Source: JAHDCJ01 sp039028895
GTDB taxonomy: Bacteria > Bacteroidota > Bacteroidia > Chitinophagales > Saprospiraceae
NCBI GenBank assembly: GCA_039028895.1
Contig: JBCCHF010000002.1
Location: forward strand, 124,001-188,000
Direction: 5' to 3'
DNA length: 64,000 bases
A program made the translations under genes and the position numbers. The notes beneath the pieces were generated by a model. That model did no database searches. It was not told the origin of the DNA and was given only the letters and a program-made list of their open reading frames with translations. Position 1 is the stretch's first letter. Every line of letters begins with the position of its first letter. This document shows, piece by piece, positions 34,293 to 42,759 of this stretch.

Positions 34293-35159
34293 ATGGGCAA
34301 TCTTTTATTCTGGATAAAAACGTCAAGACCCGGTCTTTGGTTTCCTACCATTTGGCTTTATCTTTTACCTCTGGGTACTTCCCAGTTCTGGGAATCAGGA
34401 TGGTTTTGGGCTGGTTTATTGTTTGTTACCTTTCCCCTCAATTTTATGATTTATGGCTGGAACGATATTGTAGACTATGAGACTGATCGTTTGAATCCTA
34501 GAAAAGATACTTTTTTGTTTGGTGCAAAGGGCAACAAGAACGAGTTAAGCGGTTTACCACTGCCAATAATTATCGTACAATGCCTGACTTATCCCATATT
34601 TATCATATACTTTGGTTGGATATTAGGGCTGATCTACCTCGGCATCCTTGTTGTTTTAGTGGCCTATAATTTTCCTGGTAAAGGGTTTAGAAGTATTCCA
34701 TTCCTTGATCTTATTGCTCAATTTGGTTATTTGCTGGTCATTCCTTTCAGCATTATCGTAAATGGTACCGAACAGATACACTGGATCACTTATGGATATC
34801 TATTACTTTTTGCAATACAATCCCAATTAATGGGAGAAGTAATGGATATTGACCCGGACAGGCAGGCGGGAAGACAAACGACTGCTACTCTTTTGGGTCG
34901 GATCAACACGAAAATATTGATTATCATTATTGTCCTTGCGGAAATGCTCCTGATAATGTTGGTTTACCAGGATTATATTTTCGGTGGTATGTTTGCTTTC
35001 GCAATAATCTGGCTTTTACTCGATTTATTGGTCATCTTCAAAAACAAAGCCTATACGCTGAATGAAATGAAATTGTTTGGAGTTGGTAGTAACGCGATAG
35101 CGTTGGCGAGTATGATATATGTCTGGTGGTCAGGTTGCCTGTTGGAGGTAGGCGTATGA
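34293..35159 (+). CDS. UbiA-family prenyltransferase
   Basis: A 288-residue integral membrane protein with about eight to nine hydrophobic helices. Both Asp-rich Mg-diphosphate motifs of the UbiA superfamily are present: NDIVDYETDRLNPRKD after helix 2 and MDIDPDRQAGRQTTATLLG later. UbiA enzymes attach isoprenyl chains to quinone precursors, haem or carotenoids. The sequence context (no men, cox or crt gene nearby) does not settle the acceptor; a carotenoid/bacterioruberin-elongase-like or MenA-like enzyme are the main options. The start chosen gives the typical SRPGLW-like N-terminal helix. Confidence 0.85.
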   Translation: MGNLLFWIKTSRPGLWFPTIWLYLLPLGTSQFWESGWFWAGLLFVTFPLNFMIYGWNDIVDYETDRLNPRKDTFLFGAKGNKNELSGLPLPIIIVQCLTYPIFIIYFGWILGLIYLGILVVLVAYNFPGKGFRSIPFLDLIAQFGYLLVIPFSIIVNGTEQIHWITYGYLLLFAIQSQLMGEVMDIDPDRQAGRQTTATLLGRINTKILIIIIVLAEMLLIMLVYQDYIFGGMFAFAIIWLLLDLLVIFKNKAYTLNEMKLFGVGSNAIALASMIYVWWSGCLLEVGV

Positions 35160-35189
35160 AAAAGGGGTTATCGGTGAGGATGAACCCCT
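35159..35189 (-). terminator. putative intrinsic terminator downstream of sbcC
   Basis: On the minus strand the arms at 35183-35189 and 35163-35169 pair over 7 bases (AGGGGTT/AACCCCT) around a 13-base loop and are followed by five T residues. It lies about 180 bases beyond the sbcC stop and touches the end of the convergent prenyltransferase gene. Confidence 0.5.
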
Positions 35190-35369
35190 AATTCATAACA
35201 TCCAAAAAACTATGCTTTACCCGTCTTCCTCTTTGCCAGAAATCTTTTGGTCGCAAAGAATTTCGTTAAACTCATTACGAAGATTCCTAGCCAGTTTGAA
35301 AAACGTAAATAGAACGCCACAAACAGGCAATGGTTCAAATGAATATTGTTTTTCGGAAAATATTTTGAG

Positions 35370-38300
35370 TTAAGGAGTCCAACTGTGAGACACTTTGCTG
35401 CCTTTCTCAGGATCATTTCTGACTTTAAGAAACACATCAATTTCCTGCTGGAGATCTTCGACGTGAGAAATAACACCTACAATGCGGTTTTCTTTTCTCA
35501 GGGATTTTAGTGTCTCGAAAACGATCTGTAGTGATTCCCTATCTAAAGAACCAAAACCTTCATCAAGAAAGAAGAAATTTTGATTTGCTTTGTTTTGCTG
35601 CTGAACACTATCCGCTAATGCCAGAGCCAGCGATAATGCCGCCTGAAAGGTTTGTCCACCAGATAAGGTCTTGACACTCCTAGACTTACCATCATTCAGA
35701 AAATCTTTAACTTCGAAATTATTGTGCTCATCAATTTCAAGTCGTAATTGTTGCCTGGTCAATTTTGAAAAACGAATATTAGCAGATTTACAAAGATTTT
35801 CGAGATAAACAGAAGAGATAAAATTCACAAAACCGCCTCCCTTGAACAGGTTTCTCAGTTTTCCCAAGTCGGCACCTCTAAGCTTAAGTTTTTCCAGTTT
35901 TTTGACAAGCAATTCCTTTTCTTCAAGCTCTTTTTCAAGGTTCTTTATCTGGCTTTTCAGGTGCACGGATTTGGTATTCAGGATTTCAACTTTTTTCTTT
36001 TTCTCCAGCAATTCTTCAGATAGTGCATGAAAATGTTCAATCTCAAATCCTGCTTCTTCAAGGAGAGTTTTTAACTTTTTTTCATCTTCCGTATGCCTAA
36101 ACCTTTGCTGGTCATAAGTACTTAGTTTTCTTTTTTCTTCTTCAAGAGACAATTCATTAGCCAAAATGGATGTGACCTGAGCATTACTTTCAAAATCGGA
36201 TAAGTTGATTTGCTTATCCAAATCCTGATTAAGCACTAAAATCTGTTTTTCGAGGCTCTCATATTCTTTTTTCATTTGGTCGGTGACACCTTTGAGAGAA
36301 GCCTTTCGCTTGGTCAACCGATCAATCTCTTTTTGTAAGCGTTGATAGGTCACATTGATCCGTTCCACTTCATTTTGAAGTGATATTTGCTTGTTTTCTA
36401 GTTGAGTCTGACTTACTGGCATATCCTTTTCAGAAAGTAAACCAAGTTGGGATTTCAGCGTCTTAATCTCGGCATTAATGCCAGCAATTTGGGTTTTGAA
36501 ATTGTTGACCTCAATGGAAATCGACGCTTCTTTTTGCTTTAAATTATTTAAGATTATCTCCAATTGTTCAATAGTAGATTCGAGTTGTTGGACCGCTTTA
36601 CTATTTTGACGCATAGATTCGAGTTTCTTCTCAAAATCAACACTATCATCTGGATTAAACGAGGACCACCTGAAGGCTTTTAGATGCGCGCTTAACCCCT
36701 TATCTGCATGATCAACTTCTTTTATTGAAAATGTGACTTTTTCTAACAATTCAACTTGGATGCCTAAACCATGTTCTATCACAGTTTTTGCAGAATGTAA
36801 ATTGCTTTCAAAAGCTTTCTTTTTACTAAAATCGGCCTCTACCTCCTCCAGCTTATTTGGAATATTGTCGTCCATTAATATATCCGGGTGTTCTAATGCT
36901 CCACATAATGGACAAGGCTCCCCCTGCTCTAATTCATGTTTAAAGGCTTCAAGTTTAGCATGCAGCCTCAGATTTTCAAGTATTGAGAGTGACTCAGTCA
37001 ACTGGTTTTCGTGATTTTCGATCAGTTCTACGACCTTGGCCAAATGATCTACTGAAGGGCCATTCTCAGGATTTGAAATTTGGGAGACAATATCTTCATC
37101 GAGCTTTTCAAACCAACTCTTCTTAAAATTTAACAATGCTGACTTACTGTCTTTAGAGAACTGAATAGCTTGTTGCGATTTTTCTTTAAAACGCATTTTT
37201 TGATCAAACCACTTACCCAGTTCTGCTAACTCAAAAGCATCCGGAATTGAGCTTTTGAGTTCTTTTAAGCGAGTTTTATTTGCTTCAAAGTTTTGGGTTG
37301 ACTTATTGATTTCGTTAACCACAACCGACTGCTCATTAATTTTTTCAGTCTCTTTTGACACGAGATTGACTTTTGACTTTTGAGCATGCATTAAGGAGGC
37401 CAGAATCGTATAATCGCTAATTTCCTTTTTAAGATCATCTATTCTTTCGAATTGGGTCTTGACCTCCTCAAAATTTTCAGTCTGTTTTTCCAGTTCAATG
37501 GTACAATTTTCCAATTGTTCCATTTCAGTCTTTAGCCCTGCTAATTTAGTCTGTGAAATTTCCTTTAACTCCTTCAGGCGCTCTTGGATCGGGTTAAAAT
37601 GTTTGAGACAATACTCGAAATCGGTAACCAATTGGCGCAAAGCTTCAATTTGCGGCAACTGATTCTGAAGAATTTCCAGGCTAGATCTGGTCTGGATCAG
37701 TTCTTCGAATCTCGATTTAAGAATGGCTTGTTCTTTTTCCTTTTCCTCAATCTCATGGAGTGTTTTACGGGCCGAACCAAGTTCTTCTTCTATCGCCTTT
37801 TGCTCTTGAATCCTTTGAGAAAGTAGTGCCTTGCCAATTTCATCAAATCGCGTTAACTGCCCTTCCAGGAAGGTAATCTGTTCCTGGTTTCTAAAATACA
37901 GATCTGAAGTTTGCCTGAAAAACTCATATTTATTCAGATGAAACAACTCTTTGAGCATATCAGTCCTGGCTTTATCTCCCAATTGCAGAAACTCCTGGAA
38001 TCTTCCCTGGGGAATAATTATGGTTCTCCTGAAATTCTCGTATGAAAGTCCAAGTATGCTTTCTGCTGTAGTATCTCCAATATTTTCCCATTTTTCCTGA
38101 TCTCCTTCAATTATTTTGGTATAAACATCTCTTGATAACTTGGGGACTTTATTGAAATTTTTGGCGTTACGTTTTCCCTTGACAACAAACCTGTATTCCT
38201 TATCATCAAAATTCCTGAATTCAAAATCAATCAGCATTGCGTCTGACTTCAGATTCATCATATTGTAATTCCGATTATCTCCTTTTTTTAAAAGGCGCTC

Positions 38301-38468
38301 AGTTTCATTATAAAGCGCAAAGCAAATCGCTTCAAGAATAGAAGACTTACCAGAACCCACCGGACCAAATATGCCAAAAACCTGCCCATCCATCAATGGT
38401 TTGAAATCGATGGTCTGTTTGTCCTGATAGGAATAGAGTCCTTTTATGGTCAGCCTGACGGGAATCAT
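35370..38468 (-). CDS. sbcC: SbcC subunit of the SbcCD exonuclease
   Basis: A 1032-residue SMC-like ATPase, of usual SbcC length. The N-terminus carries the Walker A loop GPVGSGKSS and the RRTIIIPQGRFQEFL segment typical of Rad50/SbcC. Long coiled-coil arms (about 180-500 and 550-830) flank a zinc hook with Cys519 and Cys522 in EPCPLCG. The C-terminal half of the ATPase has the signature KTLSGGQTFQAALSLALALA and the Walker B FFFLDEGFGSLD. With SbcD it cleaves DNA hairpins and protein-blocked ends. Its ATG overlaps the sbcD stop in an ATGA, so the two are translationally coupled. Confidence 0.96.
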   Translation of the reverse strand: MIPVRLTIKGLYSYQDKQTIDFKPLMDGQVFGIFGPVGSGKSSILEAICFALYNETERLLKKGDNRNYNMMNLKSDAMLIDFEFRNFDDKEYRFVVKGKRNAKNFNKVPKLSRDVYTKIIEGDQEKWENIGDTTAESILGLSYENFRRTIIIPQGRFQEFLQLGDKARTDMLKELFHLNKYEFFRQTSDLYFRNQEQITFLEGQLTRFDEIGKALLSQRIQEQKAIEEELGSARKTLHEIEEKEKEQAILKSRFEELIQTRSSLEILQNQLPQIEALRQLVTDFEYCLKHFNPIQERLKELKEISQTKLAGLKTEMEQLENCTIELEKQTENFEEVKTQFERIDDLKKEISDYTILASLMHAQKSKVNLVSKETEKINEQSVVVNEINKSTQNFEANKTRLKELKSSIPDAFELAELGKWFDQKMRFKEKSQQAIQFSKDSKSALLNFKKSWFEKLDEDIVSQISNPENGPSVDHLAKVVELIENHENQLTESLSILENLRLHAKLEAFKHELEQGEPCPLCGALEHPDILMDDNIPNKLEEVEADFSKKKAFESNLHSAKTVIEHGLGIQVELLEKVTFSIKEVDHADKGLSAHLKAFRWSSFNPDDSVDFEKKLESMRQNSKAVQQLESTIEQLEIILNNLKQKEASISIEVNNFKTQIAGINAEIKTLKSQLGLLSEKDMPVSQTQLENKQISLQNEVERINVTYQRLQKEIDRLTKRKASLKGVTDQMKKEYESLEKQILVLNQDLDKQINLSDFESNAQVTSILANELSLEEEKRKLSTYDQQRFRHTEDEKKLKTLLEEAGFEIEHFHALSEELLEKKKKVEILNTKSVHLKSQIKNLEKELEEKELLVKKLEKLKLRGADLGKLRNLFKGGGFVNFISSVYLENLCKSANIRFSKLTRQQLRLEIDEHNNFEVKDFLNDGKSRSVKTLSGGQTFQAALSLALALADSVQQQNKANQNFFFLDEGFGSLDRESLQIVFETLKSLRKENRIVGVISHVEDLQQEIDVFLKVRNDPEKGSKVSHSWTP

Positions 38469-39685
38469 GGTTTTTGGCTTTCAGCCCTAATTTCTTTAAA
38501 CAGTTCATGAAACTCGTCTCCAGGTTCTTGTCCATACCGATATTGAAAATACTGCCCAAATAATGTTTCCATATTCTGACTAAGGTCAATCGAAGAAGTT
38601 TTGGCTGAATTAATGCCCCCCGTTAATTCCGGAATGATAGTTACAATACCTTCATGAGCCTCCAGCAATCGTTTCCGGTCGACGGAAGATAAATACTGCT
38701 CTGTAGCAATCGTCAATTCTACCAGGGTGTCAGGGTTGTCGTTAAGCCACCGAATCGCAGTATCGATATTATCGAACCTTTCCCTCATGAGTCTTTTACC
38801 CTTCTTTAATTCAATACGCTCGAATTTCACTTCCTGGGCAGGTTGGGCCTCTATAATGACGACATATTTTTTCTGTTTGGCTTCAGCAAACGAATAACTG
38901 AGTGGGCTACTGCTATAAACGATTGGACAGGGTTGGTTATCAACCACCTGGTAACGATGTAAATGGCCCAAAGCTGCATATTGAATTCCTTTCGGAAAAT
39001 TATTGGACCATATAGCCTGTGCGCCACCAACATGCAGGATCGGCTTTTCGTCATCAGGTTCATCTACTAATTTTTCACCTTCCTTTCCAACGAATAAATG
39101 AGCTACCAGTAAGTTAACCCCTTTATCATCGCAATACTTTTCGGCTAGGGTCTCCCAATGTTTTTGGAGAAACTGACGCAATTCGTCCTCTTCATCTTCC
39201 ACACCAAAAAAAGTCTTCAAACGGTATTCATTAGCATATGGGGTTAGGATGAGCCTTAAAGGAAACTCATGCTTTGGCAATTTGAGCTCAACAAAACCAG
39301 GCACAGAGTTTATGACTTCAATACCAGTTTCAAGTCGGAATTCGGGAATTTCTGAGTTGGGATATCCGGCAAAAAGAATCCCACATGCTCTGGCCAACGG
39401 ATCAGGAGCTTCTATCCTGTCAGGCGAATCGTGGTTTCCTGCAATAGCAACAATAGGCCGCTGACCGAAATTTGATAATCGTTTAAGGGTTTTATAGTAT
39501 AGCTCGACAGCATCTGCTGAAGGATTGTATTGATCAAAAAGATCACCAGCTACTATAACAGCATCCACGGCTTCGGCATCAGCGATCTGACAGATCTCAG
39601 CCATCACCTCTATTTGTTCGGCCAGCCTGGAAAAGGAATCGAGTCGCTTACCAAGATGCCAATCTGCTGTATGTAAAATTTTCAT
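38465..39685 (-). CDS. sbcD: SbcD nuclease subunit of SbcCD
   Basis: A 406-residue Mre11-type calcineurin-like phosphoesterase. Metal-binding motifs are present in order: HTADWHLGKRL, VAGDLFDQYNP, IAGNHDSPDR, and GHLHRYQ. The C-terminal capping region continues to about residue 400. The start is taken at MKILHTADWH, the canonical N-terminus, rather than 7 codons upstream. It acts as the Mn-dependent nuclease partner of SbcC, encoded immediately downstream with a 4-base overlap. Confidence 0.95.
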   Translation of the reverse strand: MKILHTADWHLGKRLDSFSRLAEQIEVMAEICQIADAEAVDAVIVAGDLFDQYNPSADAVELYYKTLKRLSNFGQRPIVAIAGNHDSPDRIEAPDPLARACGILFAGYPNSEIPEFRLETGIEVINSVPGFVELKLPKHEFPLRLILTPYANEYRLKTFFGVEDEEDELRQFLQKHWETLAEKYCDDKGVNLLVAHLFVGKEGEKLVDEPDDEKPILHVGGAQAIWSNNFPKGIQYAALGHLHRYQVVDNQPCPIVYSSSPLSYSFAEAKQKKYVVIIEAQPAQEVKFERIELKKGKRLMRERFDNIDTAIRWLNDNPDTLVELTIATEQYLSSVDRKRLLEAHEGIVTIIPELTGGINSAKTSSIDLSQNMETLFGQYFQYRYGQEPGDEFHELFKEIRAESQKP

Positions 39686-39800
39686 GTCCGTTGATAAAAC
39701 CCTCAAAAAGGTCTGAGGTCGCTGATTACATTGTGTAAATTATATGGATTTTTTGCGAATTTTTTTCTTATTTGGAAGATAATTCAAATAAAAATAAGCC

Positions 39801-40469
39801 TTGTCAAAAAAAGGAATCTTTAACTGGTTCAAGGAACTCTTCATTCAGTACGACTCCGAGACTTATGATGCAGATGACCTCACAGCTGCTATACTCACGG
39901 GTAACATTGAGGAAGTCTCTAAAATTATTGACTCTGGTGTTGATCCGGATTCTCCAGATGACCTGTGTCGATTGCCAATCCATTTCGCGAGTGAAAAAAA
40001 TAAAGCTGAAATTATTGAATTAATGGTAAACAAGGGGGCAGATATTCACCTACTTGATGAATTAGGAAACACAGCATTAATGTGTGGTGCGCAAATGGAT
40101 GCACAAGAGGCTTGCAGAAAATTACTGTATCTGGGTATAGATTACTTCCTTACGGATAACAAGGGAAACACAGCACTTGAAATCGCGATAACCGCCCAAC
40201 ATCAAAAGATTATCAATTTATTTTGGGAACGCCTTAATGAACTAAACATCATTATTTCCAAATCCAGAAATGAACAGGCGGCTAAATATTCTGATAAGGC
40301 CGAGGTGGAATTAGGAGTCGTAGGTGTAGGAGCAGGAGGAAGAACACAGTTTTCGAAAAAAGATAATTTCAAGATCCTGCATTTCGATAAAAAAAGCCTG
40401 CCAGAACTAGAACTGGAGGCTAAAAGACTTGAAAAGATGTTAAAAAAAACCGGAGTTAAACCTGGTTAA
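39801..40469 (+). CDS. ankyrin repeat protein (TTG start proposed)
   Basis: A 222-residue cytoplasmic-looking protein. Ankyrin repeats cover about residues 25-150: DDLTAAILTGNIEEVSKIIDSG, CRLPIHFASEKNKAEIIELM (continuing VNKGADIH), and GNTALEIAITAQHQKIINLF. The C-terminal 70 residues have a Gly-rich patch (VVGVGAGGRTQF) and a charged helix. No enzyme domain is seen, so it is probably a protein-binding adaptor. No ATG gives this frame; the TTG at 39801 fits best, giving MSKKGIFNWFKELF. The last codons and stop (40450-40469) coincide with one arm and the loop of the terminator of the convergent gene. Confidence 0.78.
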   Translation: MSKKGIFNWFKELFIQYDSETYDADDLTAAILTGNIEEVSKIIDSGVDPDSPDDLCRLPIHFASEKNKAEIIELMVNKGADIHLLDELGNTALMCGAQMDAQEACRKLLYLGIDYFLTDNKGNTALEIAITAQHQKIINLFWERLNELNIIISKSRNEQAAKYSDKAEVELGVVGVGAGGRTQFSKKDNFKILHFDKKSLPELELEAKRLEKMLKKTGVKPG

Positions 40470-40475
40470 CTCCGG
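40442..40475 (-). terminator. strong intrinsic terminator of the small beta-barrel gene, inside the ankyrin gene's 3' end
   Basis: A perfect 10-base-pair stem (arms CCGGAGTTAA at 40450-40459 and its complement at 40466-40475, 6-base loop) is followed on the minus strand by eight T residues (complement of 40442-40449). It lies 15 bases past the stop of the minus-strand gene, and its arms contain the last codons and stop of the plus-strand ankyrin gene. Confidence 0.85.
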
Positions 40476-40490
40476 CACGATATTTTCTGC

Positions 40491-41033
40491 CTAGAATGCG
40501 AAGCCAGCACTTAACAGAAGCTGAGGCGGACCACTGTTAAATTTGGGGTCGTTGGATATACCCGACAAATTACTTTCATAACGCATATCAAGACTAATTT
40601 TTTTGATATCAACACCGACACCGGCTTGAAATCCTATTAGCATGGAATCTCCTAGTGACATTTGATTACCAGGAGGTTGATTGGCATTTCTATCGAGGTC
40701 AAATCGAAGCATCGGACCAGCAAGGCCCCTTACAGGACCAAGCTTGAAACCACCTAATAAAGGTAGATCAATATTTTTCAGGGTTGAAATTGTTGCTTCT
40801 GGCTGAAGAATAATGCCAACAACATTTACTCTCATGAATACACCACCATGGGCACCAAAAGTAGCATCCTGGATATTCATATTTCCGTCAAAAATATCAG
40901 CAGCCTCTGCGACCTTAATACTTGTTCCTCCTTTTAGTCCGAATTTCACCTGGGCAATTGCCTCATTTGAAATCATCAAAACAGAACAGACCAGGAGACT
41001 CATTGTTACGATCCTTAAGATTGGATTATTCAT
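40491..41033 (-). CDS. small outer-membrane beta-barrel protein
   Basis: A 180-residue exported protein with a signal peptide (MSLLVCSVLMISNEAIA, cleavage before QVKFG). The mature part begins QVKFGLKGGTS and continues as amphipathic strands (GVFMRVNVVGIILQPEATIST, here positions about 70-90; MLIGFQAGVGVDIKKISLDMRYE) ending in the strand QLLLSAGFAF with a terminal Phe, the usual end of outer-membrane barrels. This is the Bacteroidota outer-membrane beta-barrel family of 8-10 strands; no substrate can be inferred. A strong terminator lies immediately downstream. Confidence 0.85.
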   Translation of the reverse strand: MNNPILRIVTMSLLVCSVLMISNEAIAQVKFGLKGGTSIKVAEAADIFDGNMNIQDATFGAHGGVFMRVNVVGIILQPEATISTLKNIDLPLLGGFKLGPVRGLAGPMLRFDLDRNANQPPGNQMSLGDSMLIGFQAGVGVDIKKISLDMRYESNLSGISNDPKFNSGPPQLLLSAGFAF

Positions 41034-41171
41034 AGTTTTAACATTTAAAGGGTTAGAAGTTCAAATGCTAAGTAAAATTCCATTACCGTGCCAAATTGAA
41101 ATTCAGCTAGTAAATATAAGGATTTAATGTATGAGAATAGGCTGATAGGTAAATTCCTACGGCAATAGGTG

Positions 41172-41498
41172 TTAAGCCACTGAAAGCAAAGATTCTTCGC
41201 CTTGGCGAAGGTAAAAGTTATGCACTTGCCAACGGTTGTTGGCTTTGATATAAAGGAAGGAAAAATCAATTTCCATATTCTCAAAAATGAGCAGGTAGTC
41301 ACATCTTAGAAGCGCATCCCCTACCCTTTTAACTTTCTCCAACCCTTTAGATATGAATTGACCCATTATGACCTCTTTTTCCTGGAGGGTATCAAGCAGA
41401 TTTTCCAACACCACTTCAGGAGGCATACCAATATTAGCATGGTTGGTGTTAATCAACTCTGCGGAAATAAATTGTGATATGTTTTGTCTTGAAGTCAT
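41172..41498 (-). CDS. small hypothetical protein, possibly NTF2-like
   Basis: A 108-residue protein with no signal peptide. The second half (FENMEIDFSFLYIKANNRWQ, then VHNFYLR) has the strand-turn-strand look of NTF2/SnoaL-like folds, in which a Trp follows an Asn-Arg turn; this is only a resemblance. The first half is helical. The upstream region (41499 on) is A/T-rich with a long imperfect inverted repeat (41542-41582). I do not recognise the gene and its reality rests on length, composition and position. Confidence 0.6.
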   Translation of the reverse strand: MTSRQNISQFISAELINTNHANIGMPPEVVLENLLDTLQEKEVIMGQFISKGLEKVKRVGDALLRCDYLLIFENMEIDFSFLYIKANNRWQVHNFYLRQGEESLLSVA

Positions 41499-41650
41499 TT
41501 TGTACGTCTATATGACAACTAAATAGCTTTGAGGTTTATTTTGTTTAACTTTTTAGCATTTTTTTAACAAAAAGATTAAACAAAAATCATTTTCCTTTCA
41601 CTTATTAATGCACTAACCTTTAAAAATGTAACCCCCTAATCACGATTTTT

Positions 41651-41689
41651 TAAAAAAATAGGCAATCAAGCCTTCGCCTAATTGCCTAT
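41651..41689 (-). terminator. orphan intrinsic terminator, minus strand
   Basis: A perfect 9-base-pair stem (ATAGGCAAT at 41658-41666 with its complement at 41681-41689, 14-base loop) is followed on the minus strand by a T-run overlapping 41651-41658. No minus-strand gene lies upstream of it for 5 kb, so what it would terminate is unknown. Confidence 0.55.
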
Positions 41690-42000
41690 ACAATGAAATG
41701 ATTAACCCTGTCTTAAATTTCTTGAACTATCAAATATTGATTTCAATCCCAATATCCGGGCAATGCCACTTTGATTTCCTACACAAGCATGTGATTTTAC
41801 CAGAGGGTTGTAAAAGCCCACAGTATTGCCCGTATTCTGCACTTTTGTCTATCTACTGTAACATTTGATCTATTTATTTCGTCCTAATAATATATATTGA
41901 TTTTCTTCACACTCTCTCTCCATTTCAAATCATTAATCCAACTTTTATTGGAAAATGATTGTTGAAAAAATTAATGTTTTGTTAAAAACAGTACCTTGTA

Positions 42001-42032
42001 TTGCAAAGTACCTAGTTGAATAAGTATATTTG
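42001..42032 (+). promoter_or_regulatory. Bacteroidota-type promoter of the MacB-like ABC operon
   Basis: TTG at 42001-42003, 21-base spacer, TATATTTG at 42025-42032, matching TTG-N17-23-TAnnTTTG. The first gene starts 50 bases downstream. Confidence 0.7.
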
Positions 42033-42082
42033 TGATGCAGAAGTAACTGTTTGCTGACTCACTTAATTTACCCTGGCACACT

Positions 42083-42745
42083 ATGATCCAACTTAAGCAG
42101 ATTCACAAATCCTACCAGGTAGGCACCAACAAGCTTGATGTTTTAAAAGGTATCGACCTTGACATTGATCAAGGCGAGTTCGTTTCAATTATGGGCTCCT
42201 CTGGTTCTGGGAAGTCTACCCTTATGAACATAATGGGTATTCTGGATGAATATGATGAAGGTGATTACTACCTTGACAATACACATATCAAAGGTCTGAA
42301 CGAGACAAGGTCTGCCTACTTTCGCAACCGGATGATCGGTTTTGTTTTCCAGTCGTTCAACTTATTACCATTTAAAAATGCTGTGGAGAATGTAGCTCTC
42401 CCTCTTTACTATCAAAAAGTACCCCGTAAGGAGCGTCAAAAGATAGCATTAGAATACCTTGACATGGTAGGACTCAAAGCTTGGGCAGAACATTTACCAA
42501 CTGAAATGTCTGGAGGACAGCAGCAGCGAGTTGCTATTGCAAGAGCATTGGTAACACAACCTAAATTGATACTGGCGGATGAGCCTACTGGCGCACTTGA
42601 CTCAACCACTTCTCTGGAAGTTATGGACCTTTTTAAGCAGGTTAATGACCAGGGCATTACCGTTTTGATCGTTACACATGAGAATGATATTTCTGCAATG
42701 ACCAATAGGATCATCCGACTCAAGGATGGCCTCATTGAAAACTAA
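42083..42745 (+). CDS. ABC transporter ATP-binding protein (MacB/LolD type)
   Basis: A 220-residue ATPase of the LolD/MacB-N group. Walker A is GSSGSGKST, the Q-loop lies in FVFQSFNLLP, the signature is SGGQQQRVAIARAL, Walker B is LILADEPTGALDS and the H-loop VTHEND. It powers the two permeases encoded directly downstream (gap 14 bases). With them and the membrane-fusion protein it forms a MacAB-like mechanotransmission system, exporting peptides, lipids or drugs; the substrate cannot be read. Confidence 0.95.
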   Translation: MIQLKQIHKSYQVGTNKLDVLKGIDLDIDQGEFVSIMGSSGSGKSTLMNIMGILDEYDEGDYYLDNTHIKGLNETRSAYFRNRMIGFVFQSFNLLPFKNAVENVALPLYYQKVPRKERQKIALEYLDMVGLKAWAEHLPTEMSGGQQQRVAIARALVTQPKLILADEPTGALDSTTSLEVMDLFKQVNDQGITVLIVTHENDISAMTNRIIRLKDGLIEN

Positions 42746-42759
42746 AACCATCACCAAAC

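Larger units (their letters stand above)
41499..42082. other. 584-bp non-coding region with repeats, an orphan terminator and the ABC operon promoter
   Basis: No ORF of note on either strand. In order it holds an imperfect inverted repeat with arms 41542-41554 and 41569-41582 (TGTTTAACTTTTT/AAAAAGATTAAACA), overlapping a motif shared with 31472-31493; a minus-strand hairpin plus T-run at 41651-41689; about 300 bases without recognised signals; and the promoter at 42001-42032 for the ABC genes. The region is long for this gene-dense window, so a small RNA is possible. Confidence 0.6.

Noticed and set aside
35210..35476. 88-residue minus-strand ORF across the end of sbcC
   Set aside because: It overlaps the sbcC C-terminus in another frame, is Lys/Phe-rich without a recognisable fold, and lies between sbcC and its likely terminator.
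41196..41220. Hairpin CTTCGCC-TT-GGCGAAG as a regulatory structure
   Set aside because: It lies within the last codons of the 108-residue gene and has no T-run on either strand.
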